Notes: a model not told the origin generated them from the letters alone. A stretch of 64,000 bases of DNA from Roseivirga sp. E12 (GCF_017592825.1 NZ_JAGFMD010000005.1:62001-126000), one strand, 5' to 3'; positions 42,440 to 52,495 are shown, counted from the first letter of the stretch. Numbers and translations: made by a program.

Positions 42440-43459
42440 ATGAAGAGCGGGCAGGTAACAATCAAGGATATTGCGAAAGAATTGAACATCTCATGTTCAA
42501 CAGTCTCACGTGCTCTAAAAGACTTCCCTGGCATTAGCCCAACTACAAGAAAGGCTGTGGTCGAACTCGCCAATAAATACAATTATAGACCAAATGCTAT
42601 TGCATTAAGCCTTAGAAATCAAAAGACCAACGTCATTGGTGTTGTTATTCCAGAAACGGTTCATTTCTTCTTTTCAACTGTAATTAGTGGTATCGAAGAT
42701 GAGGCCATGAAGGAAGGCTATAATGTAATGATATGCCAGTCCAATGAACAATATGAGCGGGAGGCAGACAGCATTGATGCACTGATGGGCGCTCGCGTAG
42801 ATGGACTACTGGTCTCAATTTCTCGAGAAACCTCCGACTTGCAGCATCTGGAAAAAGTGGTGAAAGAAGGAACGCCAATGGTCTTTTTCGATCGACTGGT
42901 TGAAGGCATGAATGCTTCAAGCGTTATTGTGGATGACTACCAAGGTGCGTATGATGCCGTAGAACACCTTATCAAAAAAGGATGCAAGCACATTGTACAT
43001 TTGGCTGGACCTGACAATCTCATCATTTGTCGAAAAAGAAAAGAGGGCTATATCTCAGCCTTGGAAGATCATGAAATACCTCTCGATGAGAGTTACATAG
43101 TGGAATGCAGATTTGGAGAAGAGGCTGAGGCCGAAAAAGCAATGACTCATCTTCTAGAAAGTGGTATGGCCATTGATGGTGTTTTTGCCAATAATGACAT
43201 GGCAGGCCTTGGAGCTATCAGCGCCATTAAAAAAGTAGGCATTCCAATCCCAGAAGAGATTGCAGTCGTTGGATTCAGCAATTGGCAGTTTTCCTCGTTG
43301 GTCAACCCTAGTCTTTCAAGCATCTCTCAACCTGGCTATGAAATGGGAAGAGAGGCGGCTCGTCTAATTTTGGTCGAAATTAACTCCAAAGAACCAAGTA
43401 AAAGAGAAGTCACCATTCTAGACACCGAGCTTATTGTCCGCGATTCTTCAAATCGCTAA
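42440..43459 (+). CDS. LacI family transcriptional regulator
   Basis: 339 residues. The N-terminal helix-turn-helix reads VTIKDIAKELNISCSTVSRA, followed by the hinge helix (NAIALSLRNQKT) and a periplasmic-binding-protein-like sensor domain (GVVIPETVHFFFSTVISGIE ... VVGFSNWQFSSLVNPSLSSI). It stands directly before, and in line with, the GH31, GH13 and MFS genes, so it most likely controls maltodextrin or glucose-polymer use, with the sugar as ligand. Operator-like sites are at 42303, 43477 and 43599. Confidence 0.93.
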   Translation: MKSGQVTIKDIAKELNISCSTVSRALKDFPGISPTTRKAVVELANKYNYRPNAIALSLRNQKTNVIGVVIPETVHFFFSTVISGIEDEAMKEGYNVMICQSNEQYEREADSIDALMGARVDGLLVSISRETSDLQHLEKVVKEGTPMVFFDRLVEGMNASSVIVDDYQGAYDAVEHLIKKGCKHIVHLAGPDNLIICRKRKEGYISALEDHEIPLDESYIVECRFGEEAEAEKAMTHLLESGMAIDGVFANNDMAGLGAISAIKKVGIPIPEEIAVVGFSNWQFSSLVNPSLSSISQPGYEMGREAARLILVEINSKEPSKREVTILDTELIVRDSSNR

Positions 43460-43476
43460 AAATCATTCATCCTTTG

Positions 43477-43511
43477 CAAACGTTTGATTTCGCCTCATTG
43501 GGCTAAAGTTG
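43477..43511 (+). promoter_or_regulatory. GH31 promoter with overlapping LacI-type operator
   Basis: The palindrome CAAACGTTTG (43477-43486) covers the TTTG -33 box (43482-43485). After 18 bases TAAAGTTG (43504-43511) is a one-mismatch -7 box. A repressor bound here would block the polymerase. Confidence 0.55.
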
Positions 43512-43591
43512 TCCTATCCAGCAATTAAGACAAGTTTTGGGCTACCTAGACTCCCGTTTTTTAGCTAATATAGAAGGCTTTTTAACCAGCA

Positions 43592-43610
43592 GTCAACGCA
43601 AACAATTGAC
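43592..43610. promoter_or_regulatory. Second operator-like site at the GH31 start
   Basis: GTCAACGCAAACAATTGAC has GTCAA/TTGAC arms and a CAAACAATTG core (43599-43608), matching the other two sites at most positions. It ends 6 bases before the GH31 ATG, so binding could block early elongation or loop to the site at 43477. Confidence 0.45.
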
Positions 43611-43616
43611 TATTTC

Positions 43617-46022
43617 ATGAATTTCAGAAACGAATCAGTCGGCCCTATTTCATCCTTTAGTGAGCATAATAATACCATAGAAGGACGCGCTGACAATCGC
43701 AATTTTAGATTGACTCCTTACAATCATAGCATTATGAGGGTACAGGTTTCCAAATATGACACCTTCGATCAATATCCCTTTTCAGTGGTGATGAAGCCTG
43801 AAGACATTGTTGCTGATGTATCGGAGAATCAACAGGACATTGTTTTAACCACAGACAGCCTTGAGATGAGAGTCTCGAAGTCGCCATTCAGGCTTAGTTT
43901 CTATAATTGCAATGGTGACTTACTAAACGAAGACGATCCGACCTTTGGAATCAGTTGGCTCGGTGAAGAGGTTACCAACTACAAGTCGCTCGCTCAGGAT
44001 GAAATATTCCTCGGTATGGGCGAAAAAAGTGGTGGTTTAAACCGTAGAGGTTCTTCTTACGATAATTGGAATTCAGATGCCTTCGGCTTCAACAACGATA
44101 CTGACCCACTTTACGTAAGCACACCGTTTTTCATTGGGGTAAGAGAGGGAAAACCATACGGCATTTTTCTTGATAACACCTACAAGAGTCATTTCAACTT
44201 CGGCACATCCAACAATGACCGCTTTAGTTATTTCAGTGCCTCAGCAGGTGATTTGAACTACTACTTTATCCAAGGCGATACTGTAAATGATGTTATTCAA
44301 CAGTATGCCAAACTAACGGGAACGATTCAAATGCCGCCAAAGTGGAGTTTGGGTTTTCAGCAATGCCGTTACAGTTATTATCCGGATCATGAGGTGTACA
44401 ACATTGCAGATACCTTCCGCGAAAAGAAGATTCCTGCCGATGTCATTTATCTAGACATCCATTATATGAAGGATTACATGGCCTTTACTTTTGACAAGGA
44501 AAGGTTCCCTAATCCTAAAGCGCTCATAGACAAACTCACATCACAAGGCTTTAAAGTTGTTGTGATTCTTGATCCGGGGATTGCCACTAAGAAAGGTTAT
44601 GGCACCTATGATAGGGGAATCGAAAAAGACGTCTTTGTCAAGTATCCCGATGGTTCGGCCTATGAGGCAAGTGTTTGGCCTGGAAATAGCCATTTCACAG
44701 ACTTTACTGATAAGAAAGGAAGAGACTGGTGGGCCGATGAATTAAAATTCTATACCGATCTAGGTCTGGAAGGCTTTTGGAACGACATGAACGAGCCGGC
44801 CTGTTGGGGGCAAGACATTCCAGACATGGTTGAATTCGACTATGAAGGTCAACAGGTAACCCACAAGAAAGCTCGAAACGTTTATGGCTTCCAAATGGTG
44901 AGGGCCACTTATGAAGGTGCAAGAAAACAGATTGGCAACAAGCGTCCATTCACATTAACACGTTCGGGATTTTCTGGTGTGCAACGATATTCAGCTGTGT
45001 GGACGGGAGACAATGTAGCGGGTGATGATCATATGCTTTTAGGCGTCCGCCTAGTCAATAGTCTGGGTATGGCGGGTGTGCCAGTCGCAGGATATGACAT
45101 TGGCGGGTTTGTGGAAGAAAGCAGCCCACAGTTGTTTGCAAGGTGGTTGGCAGTCGCCACTTTCGCACCATTCTTTAGGGTACACAGTATGGTCAATGTA
45201 AGAGATTCTGAACCATGGGCCTATGGCGAAGAAGTTGAAGAGATATCTAGAAATTACATCAACCTACGCTATAAAATGATGCCTTACTTGTATTCTCTGT
45301 TTTACAGAGCGTATCAAAACGGCACACCAATTAACAAATCACTGGCGGTTGACTATACCAATGATCCTGAAATTTATCATGGCAATGCGCAAGATGAATT
45401 CACATTGGGAGATTGGTTATTGGTATGCCCAACAACCAGCCAGCAACAGTATTCTAAAATTTATATTCCAGAAGGCAACTGGTATAGATTCTTCACCGAT
45501 GAAAGAGTCAAAGGCAGTCAGCACCTTGTGATAGAAACCAGTATGGAAGACCTACCTGTATATGCCAAAGAAGGAGCCATCATTCCATTGCAAAGTGTGG
45601 TTCAAAACACCCATGAGACACACGATGGAGAGATGAAACTTCATATCTATCATGGTCAGGTTAAGACTTCCCAACAGTACTTTGAAGATGATGGCGAAAC
45701 CTTCGACTTTGAACATGAAGACTTCTATAGAAGAGAGATTGTTTTTGACGGCAATGCAAGACAGATTACGCTTTCCGAGAAAGAAGGAAGCTTTAAGAGC
45801 GCTTTTAAAAACTTAAAAATCTACCTCCACGGTTTTGAGGCAACTGACTTTAAAATCAACGGACAAGACACCAACATATCTACAGAAGACATCAGGCTTA
45901 TCGAACCGGTGACAGAGTTTGATCCACTTCCGCAAAGAGACAAGAAGAACTACCTTATCTCAGATATTAAATTTATAGAAACAGAATTGATTGATTCAGA
46001 AATTGAAATCGAATGGAGCTAA
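43617..46022 (+). CDS. GH31 family alpha-glucosidase
   Basis: 801 residues. An N-terminal beta-sandwich is followed by the catalytic barrel, with the nucleophile in EGFWNDMNEP (near residue 388) and the acid/base in WTGDNVAGDDHM (near 464). C-terminal domains end after about residue 790. The enzyme releases glucose from the non-reducing end of alpha-glucans or related glycosides. No signal peptide is visible, so it is probably cytoplasmic and acts on imported maltodextrin. It overlaps no gene, and the GH13 gene starts 11 bases later in the same unit. Confidence 0.93.
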   Translation: MNFRNESVGPISSFSEHNNTIEGRADNRNFRLTPYNHSIMRVQVSKYDTFDQYPFSVVMKPEDIVADVSENQQDIVLTTDSLEMRVSKSPFRLSFYNCNGDLLNEDDPTFGISWLGEEVTNYKSLAQDEIFLGMGEKSGGLNRRGSSYDNWNSDAFGFNNDTDPLYVSTPFFIGVREGKPYGIFLDNTYKSHFNFGTSNNDRFSYFSASAGDLNYYFIQGDTVNDVIQQYAKLTGTIQMPPKWSLGFQQCRYSYYPDHEVYNIADTFREKKIPADVIYLDIHYMKDYMAFTFDKERFPNPKALIDKLTSQGFKVVVILDPGIATKKGYGTYDRGIEKDVFVKYPDGSAYEASVWPGNSHFTDFTDKKGRDWWADELKFYTDLGLEGFWNDMNEPACWGQDIPDMVEFDYEGQQVTHKKARNVYGFQMVRATYEGARKQIGNKRPFTLTRSGFSGVQRYSAVWTGDNVAGDDHMLLGVRLVNSLGMAGVPVAGYDIGGFVEESSPQLFARWLAVATFAPFFRVHSMVNVRDSEPWAYGEEVEEISRNYINLRYKMMPYLYSLFYRAYQNGTPINKSLAVDYTNDPEIYHGNAQDEFTLGDWLLVCPTTSQQQYSKIYIPEGNWYRFFTDERVKGSQHLVIETSMEDLPVYAKEGAIIPLQSVVQNTHETHDGEMKLHIYHGQVKTSQQYFEDDGETFDFEHEDFYRREIVFDGNARQITLSEKEGSFKSAFKNLKIYLHGFEATDFKINGQDTNISTEDIRLIEPVTEFDPLPQRDKKNYLISDIKFIETELIDSEIEIEWS

Positions 46023-46033
46023 AATTGATCAAG

Positions 46034-47389
46034 ATGAAAAAGTATTGGACTATTGCTTTGGCAGCTTTGATACTGACAGCATGTGGAGAAGGCACCGAAA
46101 CAAAGGAAGAATCCGTAGCAGTAACTTCTAATGTCAAACATCCTGACTGGAGTAAAGATGCGGTCATTTACGAGGTCAATATAAGGCAGCACACACAGGA
46201 GGGAACCTTCAAAGCCTTCACCAAAGACATCCCAAGATTGCAGAAGATGGGAATCGATATTCTTTGGCTTATGCCCATTCACCCAATAGGTGAAAAGAAT
46301 AGAAAGGGAACAAAGGGAAGCTATTATGCAGTGAAGGATTATAAAGGCATTAACCCTGAATTTGGTACGGAAGAAGACTTTAGAAACCTTGTAAAAACTG
46401 CTCATGACAATGGTATGAAAGTGCTGATCGACTGGGTAGCCAATCATACGGCATGGGACCATATTTGGACCGAGTCTAATCCAGAATTCTATAATAAGGA
46501 TGAGGCTGGCAACTTTATGCCGCCAGTGGCCGATTGGGAAGATGTAATCGATCTCAATTACGACAACCAAGAACTAAGATCGGCAATGACCGATGCCCTC
46601 AAATACTGGGTGGCTGAATTCGATATCGATGGGTATCGATGTGATGTCGCGGGCATGGTACCGACCGATTTTTGGGACAATGTCCGAGAAGAACTTGATG
46701 CCATTAAACCTGTTTTCATGTTGGCCGAGGGAGAAGAGACCGAACTTCACATGGATGCCTTTGACATGTCTTACTCTTGGGAACTGATGCATTTAATGAG
46801 AAAAGTGGCCTCTGGGGAAGAAAACCCACAGGCCATTAAAGACATGTACAACAGAGATTTCCTGAGATACCCGAAGGGGTATTATAAGATGAATATCATC
46901 ACCAATCATGATGAGAACAGTTGGAACGGAACGGCCGATGAATTCTTCGGACCAAGTCAGGAAGCTTGGTTTGTATTTGCAGCTACCACTTACGGTATGC
47001 CGCTGGTCTATTCCGGCCAGGAAGCCAACAATAAGAAGCAAATAGAATTCTTCGAAAAAGATCCTATCGACTGGTCTGGAGGTTACACTTTTAGCCTCCT
47101 CTACCAAACCCTCTTCTCAATTAAAGAAGCAAACCCTGCCTTATGGAATGGAGATTTTGGGGGAAGTCTGGAATGGATAGAGACAAGCGCGGACGATAAG
47201 GTACTTGCCTTCAAACGCGTTAAAGACGATCGTATGGTCATTGTTTTGATTAATCTGACAAACGAAAAATTAGAATTTGAAATAGATCAGGATTATCTGG
47301 CTATGCAGAGAGTCTTTGGAGGTGGCGTATTCACTGTGAGTAAAAATCAAGTGATTGCCCCCTATCGCTATAAAGTCTTTATGAAGTAA
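46034..47389 (+). CDS. GH13 alpha-amylase family lipoprotein
   Basis: About 451 residues from the ATG at 46034, which opens a lipoprotein signal (TIALAALILTAC), so it is likely membrane anchored. GH13 regions: DWVANHT (I), GYRCDVAGM (II, nucleophile Asp), LAEGEE (III, acid Glu) and NHDENSW (IV, transition-state Asp). The C-terminal beta domain is short. It would cut alpha-1,4-glucans outside the cytoplasm and feed the MFS transporter. The longest frame adds seven residues before the signal and is rejected. Confidence 0.9.
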   Translation: MKKYWTIALAALILTACGEGTETKEESVAVTSNVKHPDWSKDAVIYEVNIRQHTQEGTFKAFTKDIPRLQKMGIDILWLMPIHPIGEKNRKGTKGSYYAVKDYKGINPEFGTEEDFRNLVKTAHDNGMKVLIDWVANHTAWDHIWTESNPEFYNKDEAGNFMPPVADWEDVIDLNYDNQELRSAMTDALKYWVAEFDIDGYRCDVAGMVPTDFWDNVREELDAIKPVFMLAEGEETELHMDAFDMSYSWELMHLMRKVASGEENPQAIKDMYNRDFLRYPKGYYKMNIITNHDENSWNGTADEFFGPSQEAWFVFAATTYGMPLVYSGQEANNKKQIEFFEKDPIDWSGGYTFSLLYQTLFSIKEANPALWNGDFGGSLEWIETSADDKVLAFKRVKDDRMVIVLINLTNEKLEFEIDQDYLAMQRVFGGGVFTVSKNQVIAPYRYKVFMK

Positions 47390-47394
47390 TTGCT

Positions 47395-48879
47395 ATGACA
47401 AAAAAGCCTCGCCTCAGTTTTGCCCAAATCTGGAACATGAGTTTCGGATTTCTGGGTATTCAAATGGGATTTGCCCTTCAAAATGCAAACACATCCCGAA
47501 TCTTTGAAACCCTTGGTGCAGACACTAAAAATCTCGCCATTTATTGGTTAGCCGCCCCTGTCACGGGACTCATAATGCAGCCAATTATCGGCTATTATTC
47601 TGACAGAACCTGGAGCATGCGCTGGGGTCGAAGGAGGCCTTATTTTGCCATAGGTGCGGTTTTAGCAACTATAGCACTATTGCTCATGCCTAACTCTCCT
47701 ACCCTTTGGATGGCTGTTGGCGTGCTTTGGATAATGGATGCTTCCATCAATATCACAATGGAACCCTTTAGGGCCTTTGTTGGTGACTTGTTGCCTGACG
47801 AACAACGAACCTCAGGTTTTGCCATGCAGAGTTTCTTCATCGGTATCGGTGCACTTGTAGCTTCTTTTATGCCTTGGATATTTACCAATTGGCTCAATAT
47901 TCCAAACACTGCTCCCGATGGTGAGATCCCGCCATCGGTTAAGTACGCTTTTTATGTCGGTGCTATTATGTACCTAATCACCGTGCTCTGGACAGTTTTC
48001 ACAACCAAAGAATATCCGCCTGAGCCCGATGAAAATCATGATGCCCCAGCTATGGAAGCTTCAGAAGAACCATTCTTCAGTAGCAAGTTTATGAGAGTAG
48101 GTTTGATTCTTACTGTGATCGGAATTGCATTCTCAGCTTTCGTTTACAATGCGGAAATTGACCCTCAGCTTCACGTGTTAGGAGGCGGCTTCGCCTTTTT
48201 CGGCATTATTCATCTAATCGGTGGACGACTGGTCAAGGCTCGGAAAACTGCAATGGCGCTTGTTCATATTGTTAAGGACTTTAATACCATGCCCAAGACC
48301 ATGATTCAGCTGGCTGTTGTGCAGTTCTTCTCATGGTTTGCTCTTTTTTCTATGTGGATTTACTGTACACCAGCAGTCACCTCTCATATTTATGGCTCTT
48401 CGGATACAACGTCCGCTGCCTATAATGAAGGGGCAGATATGGTAAGTAATCTCTTTGGAGGCTATAATGGCATTGCAGCGATAGCTGCCATCTTTATTCC
48501 ATTTATTGCCCGTAAAACGAGTAGAAGGTTCACTCACCTGATTGCACTTTGTTTGGGAGGCTTGGGACTGATTTCAATGTATTTTATTTCGGATCCACAA
48601 CTACTTTGGGTTAGTATGATTGGAGTGGGAATTGCGTGGGCCAGTATACTCTCGGTACCCTACGCCATCTTATCTGGTGCTCTACCATCGGACAAAATGG
48701 GATACTACATGGGCGTATTCAACTTCTTTATTGTCATCCCTCAGATTGTAGCTGCCTCACTCCTTGGCTTTATTTTGAACACCTTTTTTGGAGGAGAAAC
48801 CATTATGATCCTGGTAACCGGAGGTGTTTCAATGATCATTTCAGGGTTTCTTACTTTGAGGGTAAATGATACTCATTAG
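47395..48879 (+). CDS. MFS sugar transporter (SLC45/maltose type)
   Basis: 494 residues, 12 membrane segments. The N-terminal half has MSFGFLGIQMGFALQNAN and IIGYYSDRTWSMRWGRRRPY, the loop 2-3 signature of SLC45-like sucrose/maltose transporters; GLGLISMYFIS and SVPYAILSGALP lie in the C-terminal half. It is 5 bases after the GH13 stop and is the last gene of the unit, so it probably imports maltose or maltodextrin by proton symport. No SusC/SusD pair is in the window. Confidence 0.88.
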   Translation: MTKKPRLSFAQIWNMSFGFLGIQMGFALQNANTSRIFETLGADTKNLAIYWLAAPVTGLIMQPIIGYYSDRTWSMRWGRRRPYFAIGAVLATIALLLMPNSPTLWMAVGVLWIMDASINITMEPFRAFVGDLLPDEQRTSGFAMQSFFIGIGALVASFMPWIFTNWLNIPNTAPDGEIPPSVKYAFYVGAIMYLITVLWTVFTTKEYPPEPDENHDAPAMEASEEPFFSSKFMRVGLILTVIGIAFSAFVYNAEIDPQLHVLGGGFAFFGIIHLIGGRLVKARKTAMALVHIVKDFNTMPKTMIQLAVVQFFSWFALFSMWIYCTPAVTSHIYGSSDTTSAAYNEGADMVSNLFGGYNGIAAIAAIFIPFIARKTSRRFTHLIALCLGGLGLISMYFISDPQLLWVSMIGVGIAWASILSVPYAILSGALPSDKMGYYMGVFNFFIVIPQIVAASLLGFILNTFFGGETIMILVTGGVSMIISGFLTLRVNDTH

Positions 48880-48900
48880 GGCATACAGAACTATCCACAT

Positions 48901-48927
48901 AAAAGCAGCTTAGTCGCTGCTTTTTTA
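48901..48927 (+). terminator. Intrinsic terminator after the maltodextrin operon
   Basis: AAAAGCAGC / GCTGCTTTT arms with a 6-base loop and following T-run, 21 bases after the MFS stop. Confidence 0.8.
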
Positions 48928-48957
48928 TTTTTATCTTCATGCTCCTTAAACAAGATT

Positions 48958-50421
48958 ATGAAGAAAATATTTTTACTCCCCCTGATTTCATCTCTACTAC
49001 TTTTTAATTGTACTCCTAAAGAGACCCTTGACGAGACTTTTCAAAAAATCAATTCCGAAGTGCTAGCCAACTCAAAGGCATATGCCACCTTAGGCGAAGC
49101 GACTTCTACCATTGGACATAGGCTCACTGGTTCAGAAAATGGAGCAAAGGCCGAAGAGTATACCTATGATCTATTGAAGTCATACGGACTTGATGTTAAA
49201 TATTTCCCTTTTGAAGTGGAGACGTGGATGCGAGGCGATGTAGAAGTTCAAATCGGCAATCTGAACAAAAGGAATTACGAAGTGTACTCAGCAGTGAGTC
49301 TGGCGCATTCACCTGTTTCGGCCGATGTTGACTTGGAAATAGTAGACATGGGTAATGGTTTAGAAGCTGACTACGCTGCAAAACCCGGAGCTGTCGAGGG
49401 TAAAATTGCTTTGGTCTACATTGGAATACTGCCGGGCTCTCCTGAGGGCACCTCCAACCTGCACCGTTCGGAAAAGACGGCCTTGGCGACAGACAATGGG
49501 GCAAAGGGCATTATTATTATTAATCAAGTAGATGGCGGTGTCTTATTAACGGGAACCGCCTCTGTAACTGGAGGGCTTATAGATATTCCTGCCGTTTGTA
49601 TCGGCAAGGAAGATGGCCTAGCCTTGAAAGAAATACTCAAAAAGTCGAAGAAAAGAGCCAAGATCACAATGACTAATACTTCTGATCAGATTAAAGCGAG
49701 AAATGTGATCGCGACTATTAAAGGCTCTGAATTATCTGATGAAAAAATCATTGTCGGAGGACATTTAGATTCTTGGGATTTGGCCACAGGAGCTATCGAC
49801 AATGGAATCGGTTCGTTTGCCGTACTGGACATGGCAAGAACTTTCAAAGCCTTAAACCTAAAACCCAAAAGAACCATTGAATTCATCATGTTTATGGGTG
49901 AAGAGCAAGGTTTACTCGGCTCCAGAGCCTATGTAGATGCAGCACTGAAGGATGGTTCCATCGATAATATCAAGTATGTGATGAATCAGGACATGTCTGG
50001 TAATCCTAGAGGATTCAACGCTGGCGGACAAAAGGGAGCAGATGGATTCTTTGACAAGGTTGGTGAACACATCAAAGCAATTGATTCAGTTGCCTTCACC
50101 AATCAAAACAGTAACTCTGCAGGGCTGCATAGTGATCATCAATCATTTATGATTCAAGGGGTACCATACACATCACCAAACTCGAATTTAGATCGTTCTA
50201 TTTATGGATGCTATCACTCTGATTGTGATGACTTCGATCTTGTGAATGAAGAGCACATCAGAAATAATGTGAGGTTCTCTTCTATGATGCTTTATGCCTT
50301 AGCTGATACAGATACGTTACCTGCGCGAAAACTAAACGATGCGGAAACAAAGGCATTCTTAGAAGGAAATGGTCTCAAGTTGAAGTTGAAAATTGGTGGT
50401 GACTGGCGTTGGGAGGATTAG
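48958..50421 (+). CDS. M28 family metallopeptidase lipoprotein
   Basis: 487 residues. The signal ends LLLFNC, giving a lipidated Cys. A PA-type domain (near residues 130-240) is inserted before the catalytic domain. Zinc ligands and catalytic residues appear in GGHLDSWDLATGAIDNG, FMGEEQGLLGS, NQDMSGNP and CYHSDCDDFD. Such enzymes are di-zinc aminopeptidases or carboxypeptidases (PSMA/Q type) acting at the envelope on peptides. It ends 4 bases before the TauE/SafE gene. Confidence 0.9.
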   Translation: MKKIFLLPLISSLLLFNCTPKETLDETFQKINSEVLANSKAYATLGEATSTIGHRLTGSENGAKAEEYTYDLLKSYGLDVKYFPFEVETWMRGDVEVQIGNLNKRNYEVYSAVSLAHSPVSADVDLEIVDMGNGLEADYAAKPGAVEGKIALVYIGILPGSPEGTSNLHRSEKTALATDNGAKGIIIINQVDGGVLLTGTASVTGGLIDIPAVCIGKEDGLALKEILKKSKKRAKITMTNTSDQIKARNVIATIKGSELSDEKIIVGGHLDSWDLATGAIDNGIGSFAVLDMARTFKALNLKPKRTIEFIMFMGEEQGLLGSRAYVDAALKDGSIDNIKYVMNQDMSGNPRGFNAGGQKGADGFFDKVGEHIKAIDSVAFTNQNSNSAGLHSDHQSFMIQGVPYTSPNSNLDRSIYGCYHSDCDDFDLVNEEHIRNNVRFSSMMLYALADTDTLPARKLNDAETKAFLEGNGLKLKLKIGGDWRWED

Positions 50422-50424
50422 TAC

Positions 50425-51171
50425 TTGGACCTCTTAAACATCCTTATCCTTTTTGTAATTGGCCTTTTAGCTGGGGTAATTAATACATTGGCAGGAGGTG
50501 GCTCATTGCTTACCCTACCGGTCTTGATTTTTATGGGGCTTCCCCCAAACGTAGCTAATGCTACCAATCGCATTGGCATTTTCTTTAATGGAATCTTTGC
50601 TATAAAGGGCTTTCAGAGCAAGGGAAGTAAAATTGACAAGTATAGCATTTGGCTAGGAATTGCTGCTTTTTGCGGAGCCATCATTGGCTCTCTGATAGCA
50701 GTGGACATTAAAGGAGAAACCTTTAATAGAATTTTGGCATCTGTCATTATTCTGGTGGTAGCCTACATGCTATTTGGCACGAAGATCTCTTCTAACGAAG
50801 CAGAAAGAGTAGATCCAAAAGCGAAAGTTTTTGGAGTGATTGCCTTCTTCATTATCGGAATCTATGGCGGATTTTTGCAAGCTGGCGTGGGTTATTTAAT
50901 CATGGCTGCACTTACCTTTATTAACCGATTTTCTCTGCTCAAAACCAACGTCACTAAAGTCATTGTTGTGCCCATTTATACACTGGCATCTTTGGGTGTA
51001 TTCATTTACAATGACCTGATCGATTGGGAGCTAGGTATTGCATTGGCCGTTGGTAGTGCCCTTGGTGGCTGGTTAACGAGTCGATGGAGTACAAGAGTCA
51101 ATGATCAATGGATTCGATACTTTGTAATGCTTACTGCTTTTGCCTTTGCAATCAAGCTATTTTTCTTTTGA
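50425..51171 (+). CDS. TauE/SafE family sulfite/anion exporter
   Basis: 248 residues, TTG start at 50425, right after the peptidase stop. It has about 8 membrane segments, with GLLAGVINTLAGGGSLLTLP at the N-terminal repeat and a second copy IGIYGGFLQAGVGYLIMAAL in the C-terminal repeat, the twin G-rich motifs of the family. It may export sulfite, sulfoacetate or related organosulfur anions; the substrate cannot be read from sequence. Confidence 0.88.
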   Translation: MDLLNILILFVIGLLAGVINTLAGGGSLLTLPVLIFMGLPPNVANATNRIGIFFNGIFAIKGFQSKGSKIDKYSIWLGIAAFCGAIIGSLIAVDIKGETFNRILASVIILVVAYMLFGTKISSNEAERVDPKAKVFGVIAFFIIGIYGGFLQAGVGYLIMAALTFINRFSLLKTNVTKVIVVPIYTLASLGVFIYNDLIDWELGIALAVGSALGGWLTSRWSTRVNDQWIRYFVMLTAFAFAIKLFFF

Positions 51172-51249
51172 ATCAGCTCTAAAACTCTTTGGTAGATATA
51201 ATCTGGTCAAAATGATTCCCATTTAAAATGGCAATCAGTATTTTCAAGA

Positions 51250-51831
51250 ATGGACGACAAGATTGCAGGTCTTAAAGCTTCTTTTGAAAAGTATATCACT
51301 CTAACTGATGAGGAATTCGAAGTCCTGTCGGCATCTTGGAAGCCCTTCTCTTTTGACAAGCAAGAGGCCATTACCGGATTTGGCCAGACCGAACGCTACT
51401 TTTACTATGTCCACAAAGGCCTTATGCGAGGCTTTTTTCTTAAAAATGGAGTAGAATATAATATTGGGTTTTCCTACGATGGAGAATACAGCGGAGTGTA
51501 TGACTCATTCATCTCTCAGCAGCCAAGTACCTGGACTTTGGAAACCATTAGCCCATCTGTGGGCTTAAAAATTGAATACAAAAAGTTGATGCAGCAATTG
51601 GACGAGCATCGTTCAATGGAAAGATGGCTCCGCCTATTTTACCAACAAGTACTGGTAGGCTTCGGCATTTTTACCAAAAGCATACTAGGAGACTCAGCAG
51701 AGGAGCGGTTTAATCGCTTGATGAAGCAAAGTCCGCATGTATTGCAAATGATACCTCAAAAACACCTCGCTTCGTACTTAGGCATGACGCCAGAAACTTT
51801 TTCTAGAATGAGAAAAAAGACCATGAAGTGA
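51250..51831 (+). CDS. Crp/Fnr family transcriptional regulator
   Basis: 193 residues. A cNMP-binding-like beta-roll (residues 20-110, YFYYVHKGLMRGFFLKNGVE) is linked by a dimer helix to a short C-terminal helix-turn-helix (HLASYLGMTPETFSRMRKK). The typical cAMP-contact motif is not conserved. In Bacteroidota many such proteins act without cAMP. No target is indicated; the DinB gene follows after 66 bases. Confidence 0.88.
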   Translation: MDDKIAGLKASFEKYITLTDEEFEVLSASWKPFSFDKQEAITGFGQTERYFYYVHKGLMRGFFLKNGVEYNIGFSYDGEYSGVYDSFISQQPSTWTLETISPSVGLKIEYKKLMQQLDEHRSMERWLRLFYQQVLVGFGIFTKSILGDSAEERFNRLMKQSPHVLQMIPQKHLASYLGMTPETFSRMRKKTMK

Positions 51832-51897
51832 TTTCTTGATACAGATCAACTTCGGTGTCAAACTACTTGCTGTACTTTGTATCATAAACAAAGAAAA

Positions 51898-52467
51898 ATG
51901 GTCTTAGAAGCATCAAAACATATCGATTCATGTCAGAAGGATTTACAGTACATCCTTGACGAAGTAAGAGTGACGATAGAAGGGCTGGACGAAACAACAC
52001 TAAATTGTCAAGAAGGAGAAGGAAAATGGAGTATGCTGCAGTGTCTAAAGCATATGTCAATTGCGGTAGGAGTTTATAATAATAATACTCACAGTGCACT
52101 GGAATCAGGGAATCACAGTACGCCTTCGGTAGATTATAAATCCCATTGGAAGGGGGACATGTTTGTAAAAATGATTGCACCAAAAGAGAATGGTAAGGTT
52201 AAAAACAACATGAAAACCATGAAAACTATGAACCCTGATCATTCGCTCAATCCACAGGAAACCATTGAAGAATTTTTCTCTCAGCATAAAGAATACTTGA
52301 GGCTTATGGAAAAGTCTCGAAGCTTTAACCTTAATCGTGTGAAGGTAAATACAGCTATTGGTCCCCTGGTAAAACTCAGGCTCGGTGACGCCTATCGGTT
52401 TATTGTAGCTCACGCACATCGACACTTAATTCAACTAAAAAGAATTAAGGCAGCGGTAAGCGGATAA
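51898..52467 (+). CDS. DinB family protein
   Basis: About 189 residues from the ATG at 51898; the longer frame starts at TTG. A four-helix DinB bundle is indicated by KWSMLQCLKHMSIA and the C-terminal AHAHRHLIQLKRIK, which hold the His residues of the metal site. These proteins bind Ni2+ or Zn2+; several are thiol-dependent transferases or damage-induced proteins. Biochemical role here is unknown. Confidence 0.8.
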   Translation: MVLEASKHIDSCQKDLQYILDEVRVTIEGLDETTLNCQEGEGKWSMLQCLKHMSIAVGVYNNNTHSALESGNHSTPSVDYKSHWKGDMFVKMIAPKENGKVKNNMKTMKTMNPDHSLNPQETIEEFFSQHKEYLRLMEKSRSFNLNRVKVNTAIGPLVKLRLGDAYRFIVAHAHRHLIQLKRIKAAVSG

Positions 52468-52495
52468 ATATCTATTTCCTAACTTGTCATTACTA

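Noticed and set aside
46019-46570. A 183-codon open frame on the minus strand
   Set aside because: It lies antisense to the GH13 gene, which has all catalytic motifs, and the translation has no recognisable domain or composition of a real protein.
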